Below are positions 8,357 through 11,887 of a stretch of DNA of 11,887 nt, in pieces; within the stretch, counting starts at the first letter, position 1; every line of letters begins with the position of its first letter. Under the pieces are notes generated by a model, which made no database searches, was not told where the DNA came from, and worked only from the letters and a program-made list of their open reading frames with translations. This stretch comes from Clostridia bacterium. Lineage in GTDB: Bacteria > Bacillota_A > Clostridia > Oscillospirales > CAG-272. A program made the translations under genes and the position numbers. The stretch is taken from the NCBI GenBank assembly GCA_017411885.1, contig JAFQPF010000010.1, forward strand, positions 1-11,887, read 5' to 3'.

Positions 8357-10048
8357 ATGGAAAATTACGAAAGATATACAGGTCAGATTTTTGACAGAAG
8401 ATACAGAATAAAAAAGCAGATCGGCGCAGGCGGTATGGCGGTGGTCTTTGAAGCATACGATATGCTCAAGAACCGCACGGTCGCTGTAAAAATGCTCAAG
8501 GAAGAGGTAGCGTCCGACACACAGGCTGTTAAGCGCTTTATCAATGAAAGCAAGGCTGTTGCCATGCTTTCTCACCCAAACATCGTAAGAATATACGACG
8601 TTTCGGTTAAGGACAATCTTAAATACATCGTTATGGAGCTTATTGAGGGTATCACACTCAATAAGTACATGGAGGAAAAGGGCGCACTTTCCTTCAAGGA
8701 GGTCATAAGCATCTCCGAGCAGATACTCAAGGCGCTCGAGCACGCGCATCAGAAGGGTATCGTTCACCGTGATATCAAGCCGCAGAATATAATGCGACTC
8801 AAGGACGGCTCGATCAAGGTGACAGACTTCGGTATTGCCAAGCTTCCAAACGCTGAAACGGTAACAGTAACCGACAAGGCTATCGGCACGGTATTCTATA
8901 TCAGCCCCGAGCAGGCAAGCGGCAGAACGATCGACCACAGAAGCGACCTTTATTCGCTTGGCGCAACTATGTACGAAATGGCAACAGGTTCGCTTCCCTT
9001 CACAGCCGACACTCCCGTTTCGGTCGCGCTTATGCACGTTAAATCAACTCCCAAAAGCCCGAGAGAGATCAATCCCTCTATCGTTCGCGGACTTGAGCAG
9101 ATAATCCTTATCGCTATGGAAAAGAATCCCGTGCACAGATTCCAGAGCGCATCCCAGATGTTAAGACATCTGTTACAGATCAAAAACAATCCGAAGGCTG
9201 TTTTCAAGGTAACCTCACACCACGCCGACAACGAAAATCTCTTTACCCAGAACAGCGCAAACGGTCGCCGCGCAAGGCAGAACCGTTCTATGTTCCCCAT
9301 AATTATGGGTATAACCTCATCCTTCCTTATAGTTGCCGCGGTAAGTGCTGTAATGATACTTTCCGCCCTTATGGAGGCAACCTCGGGAAACGATACGCTT
9401 ATAGTTGAAATACCCGAGCTTATTGGCGGTATATATACAGAGGAGCTTTCAAAGCAGCTTGATGACAACCATTACGACGTTGATATAAAATACACCTTTG
9501 ATATTTCCTCTGCCAACACTATCCTCGATCAGACCCCCAAAAGCGGCGAAAAGCGCAAGGTCATCCCGGGAGAACAGGATTGCAAGCTGTCGCTTACCGT
9601 AAGCCGCGGCGCGCAGACTCACGAGCTTGATACGTATAATTACCTTTATTATTACGAGGCGGAGATCGCACTCAAGGAGCTTGGTCTGATCCCGAAAAGA
9701 GAGTACGTTTACCACGATTATATCCCCGAAAGCTACGTTATATCAAGCGATCCCGCACCGGGCACGACCGTAAAATACGGCGACACGGTAACGCTTACCA
9801 TCAGTAAGGGACAAAATTCAGAGGAATATACGGTAACAGTACCGAGCTTTCTTGAAAGCAGCGAAAACGCGGCAAAGCTTTTACTTGCTGATAACAAGCT
9901 TAAGCTCGGCAGCGTTGAATACGTCGATTCTTCAAAAGAAAAGGGGACGATCCTTTCACAGAGCGTTGCCGCTATGACAGAGGTACCAATGGGCACAAAG
10001 ATAAGCTTTAAGGTAAGCCGCGGACCCAAGACCAAGGCGGAGGGATAA
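8357..10048 (+). CDS. prkC: PASTA-domain Ser/Thr protein kinase (PrkC/StkP type)
   Basis: A 563-residue membrane kinase. In Firmicutes such kinases bind muropeptides or lipid II through outer PASTA domains and control cell-wall synthesis, division, and in Bacillus spore germination. The cytoplasmic kinase domain (about 11-275) has GAGGMAVVFEA (23-33), Lys45 in VAVK, catalytic HRDIKPQN (137-144), DFG (157-159), an activation loop rich in Thr, and SPEQ (183-186). A basic stretch (GRRARQNR) precedes the single membrane helix at about 313-338. Outside the membrane three PASTA-like repeats lie at about 348-418, 419-486 and 489-556, each ending in a VSRG or ISKG type strand. The second begins with the Tyr-rich TYNYLYYYEAE instead of the usual VP motif. 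GAAAGG at 8341-8346 serves the ATG, and rsgA begins directly after the stop. Confidence 0.95.
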   Translation: MENYERYTGQIFDRRYRIKKQIGAGGMAVVFEAYDMLKNRTVAVKMLKEEVASDTQAVKRFINESKAVAMLSHPNIVRIYDVSVKDNLKYIVMELIEGITLNKYMEEKGALSFKEVISISEQILKALEHAHQKGIVHRDIKPQNIMRLKDGSIKVTDFGIAKLPNAETVTVTDKAIGTVFYISPEQASGRTIDHRSDLYSLGATMYEMATGSLPFTADTPVSVALMHVKSTPKSPREINPSIVRGLEQIILIAMEKNPVHRFQSASQMLRHLLQIKNNPKAVFKVTSHHADNENLFTQNSANGRRARQNRSMFPIIMGITSSFLIVAAVSAVMILSALMEATSGNDTLIVEIPELIGGIYTEELSKQLDDNHYDVDIKYTFDISSANTILDQTPKSGEKRKVIPGEQDCKLSLTVSRGAQTHELDTYNYLYYYEAEIALKELGLIPKREYVYHDYIPESYVISSDPAPGTTVKYGDTVTLTISKGQNSEEYTVTVPSFLESSENAAKLLLADNKLKLGSVEYVDSSKEKGTILSQSVAAMTEVPMGTKISFKVSRGPKTKAEG

Positions 10049-10996
10049 ATGGAAAAATATCTTTCCGGCAGAATAACCAAGGGAGTCGGCGGAAATTACG
10101 ACATATTGCTTGATGCTCCCTTTGTAAACGAAGCGGGCGAAACGGTAGACAAGCTTTTCTGCCGCGCACGCGGAGCTTTCAGGCATGACGGCGAAACTCC
10201 GCTTGTAGGCGACAAGGTAAGCGTCCGTATCAAGGACGGCGAGGATATTATGATAAGCAGTATAAGCGAGCGCAAAAACGAGCTTATACGCCCCGCTATG
10301 TCAAATCTTGATATTCTGTTTGTTATGTTCGCCGCAAAAAAGCCCGAGCCGGTGCTTCTTACGGTGGACAAGCTTATATGCATCGCCGAAAACAAGGGCA
10401 TTGAGCCGGTAATCATAATCACAAAAGCCGACCTCGATGACGGCGCGGCAGAAAAATATGCCGAAATATACAGAAAAAGCGGTTTTACGGTCCTGATCGA
10501 AGGAATCGACAGAGACACAGGCGCTGTCAAGGATTTTATCACAAGATCGCTTGATAATAAGCTCGCCGCCTTTGCGGGAGCGTCCGGTATAGGCAAATCC
10601 ACGCTCTTGAACCGCATATTCCCCGAGCTTACACTTGAAACGGGTGAGATAAGCAAGAAAATATCGCGCGGCAAGCATACCACAAGGTGCATCAGCCTTT
10701 ACCCTATAGAAACCGAAGGAGAGCTTGGTAAAGGCTTTATCGCGGACACTCCCGGCTTCAGTATGCTCGATTTTGAACGCTTTGACTTCTTTTCAAACGA
10801 TGAGCTTGTCTATACCTTCAGGGAATTTTCCGAGCTTATCGGAAAATGTAAGTATACGAAATGCTCGCATACAAAGGAAGAGGGCTGCGCTATAATCGAG
10901 GCGGTAAAGCGCGGAAGTATTCCGCGTGAAAGACACGAAAGCTTTAACGAGCTCAGGCAAATACTTAAAAACAAACACGAATGGGATAAAAAATAA
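10049..10996 (+). CDS. rsgA: Small ribosomal subunit biogenesis GTPase RsgA
   Basis: RsgA (YloQ/YjeQ/CpgA) is a circularly permuted GTPase that checks late 30S assembly and is inhibited by (p)ppGpp in Firmicutes. The 315 residues have an N-terminal OB-like domain (about 1-75) and then the permuted order of GTPase motifs: G4 TKAD at 125-128, the P-loop GASGIGKS at 177-184, RGKHTTR at 207-213 and G3 DTPG at 233-236. A C-terminal zinc site uses Cys267, Cys272, His274 and Cys280 (CKYTKCSHTKEEGC). The ATG starts immediately after the prkC stop, with GGAGGG at 10039-10044, so translation is probably coupled. A strong hairpin follows, making this the last gene of the long cluster. Confidence 0.95.
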   Translation: MEKYLSGRITKGVGGNYDILLDAPFVNEAGETVDKLFCRARGAFRHDGETPLVGDKVSVRIKDGEDIMISSISERKNELIRPAMSNLDILFVMFAAKKPEPVLLTVDKLICIAENKGIEPVIIITKADLDDGAAEKYAEIYRKSGFTVLIEGIDRDTGAVKDFITRSLDNKLAAFAGASGIGKSTLLNRIFPELTLETGEISKKISRGKHTTRCISLYPIETEGELGKGFIADTPGFSMLDFERFDFFSNDELVYTFREFSELIGKCKYTKCSHTKEEGCAIIEAVKRGSIPRERHESFNELRQILKNKHEWDKK

Positions 10997-11001
10997 TAAT
11001 G

Positions 11002-11035
11002 AAAGCGGTGCGTTTGTAGCAAACGCACCGCTTTT
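11002..11035 (+). terminator. Hairpin terminator-like element after rsgA
   Basis: A perfect 15-bp inverted repeat (AAAGCGGTGCGTTTG and its complement, 11002-11016 and 11020-11034) encloses a 3-nt TAG loop and starts 5 nt after the rsgA stop. The right arm ends in TTTT and the next bases are GTCATATT, so the U-run is short. Termination may be partial, letting some transcripts reach spoVM. The A-run on the left arm gives the minus strand a similar short U-run, so it could also stop transcripts of the converging minus-strand gene. Confidence 0.85.
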
Positions 11036-11066
11036 GTCATATTCTGTTACTGTCAAAATAATTTTT

Positions 11067-11071
11067 GGAGG
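11067..11071 (+). promoter_or_regulatory. Strong ribosome binding site of spoVM
   Basis: GGAGG stands 7 nt before ATG at 11079. A consensus site in front of only 27 codons is strong evidence that the short frame is translated. Confidence 0.82.
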
Positions 11072-11078
11072 ATTTCAA

Positions 11079-11162
11079 ATGAAGATCGTAGTTATGCGCT
11101 CGCCAAAGCTTCTGTCCGGCATACTGAAAAGGCTGTTCGGTATACCGAAAAAGACTCAGTAA
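11079..11162 (+). CDS. spoVM: Stage V sporulation protein M, 27-residue amphipathic peptide
   Basis: This tiny gene encodes 27 residues, MKIVVMRSPKLLSGILKRLF followed by GIPKKTQ. It aligns without gaps to B. subtilis SpoVM as I recall that 26-residue sequence, sharing Met1, Lys2, Pro9, Lys10, Leu12, Gly14, Ile15, Gly21 and Lys25. Pro9 and the amphipathic helix after it are what SpoVM uses to sit on the convex forespore membrane, where it anchors SpoIVA and starts spore-coat assembly. Context agrees: in Bacillus spoVM lies shortly downstream of prpC-prkC-rsgA-rpe-thiN. Here rpe and thiN are absent. The longer open frame reaching upstream into rsgA is not used, since GGAGG directs this ATG. A minus-strand gene overlaps its last 7 nt. 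Its presence implies that the organism is, or descends from, a spore former. Confidence 0.87.
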   Translation: MKIVVMRSPKLLSGILKRLFGIPKKTQ

Positions 11163-11587
11163 AGGTAAGGCTCAAGCTTGTCAATATTATTCTTCTGATA
11201 GCTGATAAGATTCTGACACATAGCCGCAGTTTCGGACTTTATGTCCTTGTTTCTGTTAAGATGCTTGTTGAGCTTGATAATACCCATATTCGTACCGTTT
11301 ATCATAAGCTCGGCTATATGAGATGAGGTCGAATCAACCATAGTGTTAAACTCAATGCCCATATTGGTCATAAGCTTGGTCATCGTACCGTTATCCTGTG
11401 GAGTCAAGCCGTGGCTTTTAAGCTCGCGCGTTGCGTTTTCGGCAAACTGTCTGTAGCCGTTTATCTGCGAGCTTAATTCGCGGCGCAATGCCCCGTCTCT
11501 TGTCTTTTTGAGCACGCGAGCAGTCGTATCAACACTCATTGACGCGCTCTTATAGACGAATTCTAACATTTCTTCGTTGGTGTTCAC
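11156..11587 (-). CDS. Uncharacterised all-helical protein, possibly ferritin-like fold
   Basis: I do not recognise a named family with certainty. The 143-residue product has no signal peptide or membrane segment and looks entirely helical, with about four amphipathic helices at 3-28, 32-59, 67-108 and 115-140. This pattern resembles small ferritin-like or Coat-F-like bundles of clostridia. The most distinctive block is DSTSSHIAELMINGTNMGII at about 85-104; His90 and Glu93 lie one helical turn apart, but no full di-iron motif (paired ExxH) is visible. The start is GTG, behind AAGGTGGG about 9 nt upstream on the minus strand; an in-frame ATG six codons later lacks such a site. It converges on spoVM and its stop lies within the last spoVM codons. 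A spore-related role is only a guess from position. Confidence 0.75.
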   Translation of the reverse strand: MNTNEEMLEFVYKSASMSVDTTARVLKKTRDGALRRELSSQINGYRQFAENATRELKSHGLTPQDNGTMTKLMTNMGIEFNTMVDSTSSHIAELMINGTNMGIIKLNKHLNRNKDIKSETAAMCQNLISYQKNNIDKLEPYLY

Positions 11588-11610
11588 TCTTCTTTTCCCA
11601 CCTTAATGTT

Positions 11611-11629
11611 TTGCGGTATTTCTCCGCAA
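11611..11629 (-). other. Small hairpin upstream of the minus-strand gene
   Basis: TTGCGG and CCGCAA pair as a 6-bp stem around a 7-nt loop, about 24 nt before the GTG start of the helical-protein gene. If transcribed it would form a 5' leader hairpin just ahead of the ribosome binding site. There is no U-run long enough to call it a terminator. Function is unknown. Confidence 0.4.
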
Positions 11630-11680
11630 TAATATTATGCCCGGATTCTGACACAGAATTACATACAAATACTTCCTTTC

Positions 11681-11748
11681 AAAAAAGCTCTTTCAGGGTA
11701 TATTTGTTTTAAGTAAAGCAAATAATAAGCCATGAAAGAGTCTTTTTT
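11681..11748. terminator. Nested inverted repeat, candidate bidirectional terminator
   Basis: Outer arms AAAAAAGCTCTTTCA (11681-11695) and TGAAAGAG plus TCTTTTTT (11733-11748) pair over about 15 bp with one bulged T. Inside, TATTTGTTTT (11701-11710) pairs with AAAGCAAATA (11715-11724) over 10 bp including one G-T, closing on AAGT. The outer stem gives a T-run on both strands, as in bidirectional terminators. It separates the start of the minus-strand gene from the tRNA promoter and could shield each from the other. No plus-strand gene ends just upstream, so its main task on that strand is unclear. Confidence 0.5.
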
Positions 11749-11798
11749 ATATATATTTGAGCAGGAAATAAAAATCTTAAGTTTTTTTCAAAAAAGTG

Positions 11799-11827
11799 TT
11801 GACAAGCCCATATATTTGTGATATAAT
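11799..11827 (+). promoter_or_regulatory. Consensus vegetative (sigma-A) promoter of the tRNA gene
   Basis: TTGACA (11799-11804) and TATAAT (11822-11827) match consensus exactly with the ideal 17-nt spacer. The bases before it (about 11770-11796) are A- and T-tracts resembling an UP element, which strengthens stable-RNA promoters. Transcription should start near 11834, leaving a leader of about 27 nt before the tRNA. Confidence 0.92.
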
Positions 11828-11860
11828 ATACGAGCGTCAAACAGAAGACGTCCCATAAAT

Positions 11861-11887
11861 GGCGGAATAGCTCAGCTGGCTAGAGCA
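11861..11887 (+). tRNA. tRNA gene, 5' end only (anticodon outside window)
   Basis: The last 27 bases show an acceptor 5' strand GGCGGAA, the TA linker, and a complete D arm: stem GCTC (11870-11873), loop AGCTGGCTA with the GG pair, and stem GAGC (11883-11886). The window ends before the anticodon, so the amino acid cannot be told. A perfect promoter lies just upstream, and further tRNA genes may follow beyond the edge. Confidence 0.9.

Noticed and set aside
8327..9037. A 236-codon open frame on the minus strand opposite prkC
   Set aside because: It lies antisense to the strongly conserved kinase domain, its translation has no recognisable motif and is rich in Cys, His and Tyr as expected of a mirror frame, and it has no convincing ribosome binding site.
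10096..10692. A 198-codon minus-strand open frame opposite rsgA
   Set aside because: Ser-rich, low-complexity translation antisense to the RsgA GTPase motifs; this is a by-product of codon choice on the coding strand.
11036..11043. GTCATATT as a sigma-E -35 box for spoVM
   Set aside because: It matches KMATATT, but a -10 box at 13-15 nt is poor and the start point would fall in the spoVM ribosome binding site.
10926..11078. Longer version of spoVM starting inside rsgA (78 codons)
   Set aside because: The extension runs through the rsgA coding end and the terminator hairpin, whereas GGAGG and family length both point to ATG at 11079.
11681..11860. T-box or other riboswitch ahead of the tRNA
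   Set aside because: No conserved T-box sequence or known aptamer core is visible, and the tRNA promoter lies downstream of the structured part, so the hairpin is not in the tRNA leader.
1..11887. CRISPR arrays, insertion sequences, phage or toxin-antitoxin genes
   Set aside because: No spaced direct repeats, transposase motifs, phage proteins or paired small toxin-like genes were seen; genes 1-10996 are ordinary conserved core genes with uniform codon use.

Overview
The window reads as a piece of chromosome from an endospore-forming Firmicute. Gene content, gene order and moderate GC fit a clostridial gut lineage of the Ruminococcaceae/Oscillospiraceae type. The evidence is remA next to rpoZ, the priA-def-fmt-(YugP-type peptidase)-rsmB-rlmN-prpC-prkC-rsgA series that is conserved in Firmicutes, and a 27-codon gene just downstream that I recognise as spoVM. 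The species cannot be named from this stretch.

Positions 1-10996 are one dense plus-strand housekeeping cluster of ten genes: remA (3' end only), rpoZ, priA, def, fmt, a YugP-like zinc peptidase, rsmB, rlmN, prpC and prkC, with rsgA closing it as the eleventh. Gaps are 0-56 nt. rlmN and prpC overlap at ATGA, and prkC and rsgA abut with no gap, so co-transcription and translational coupling are likely. A perfect 15-bp hairpin at 11002-11034 follows rsgA. The cluster joins transcription and replication restart (omega subunit, PriA), maturation of protein N-termini (Fmt adds the formyl group to initiator Met-tRNA, Def removes it from new proteins), rRNA modification and small-subunit assembly (RsmB, RlmN, RsgA), and a signalling pair (PrkC kinase with extracellular PASTA domains and its PrpC phosphatase).

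Positions 11036-11860 hold the accessory end. spoVM (11079-11162, plus) encodes a membrane-curvature-sensing peptide of the forespore surface. An uncharacterised helical protein of 143 aa (11156-11587, minus) converges on it and overlaps its last 7 nt. Next comes AT-rich non-coding DNA with a large nested inverted repeat flanked by A- and T-runs (11681-11748), then a textbook vegetative promoter (TTGACA, 17 nt, TATAAT) driving a tRNA gene cut by the window end.

No mobile element, CRISPR array, phage gene or unmistakably new system is visible. The points most worth a second look are the spoVM microgene and its overlapping convergent partner, the unusual PASTA domains of PrkC, the absence of gmk between remA and rpoZ and of rpe/thiN between rsgA and spoVM, and the nested hairpin upstream of the tRNA promoter.
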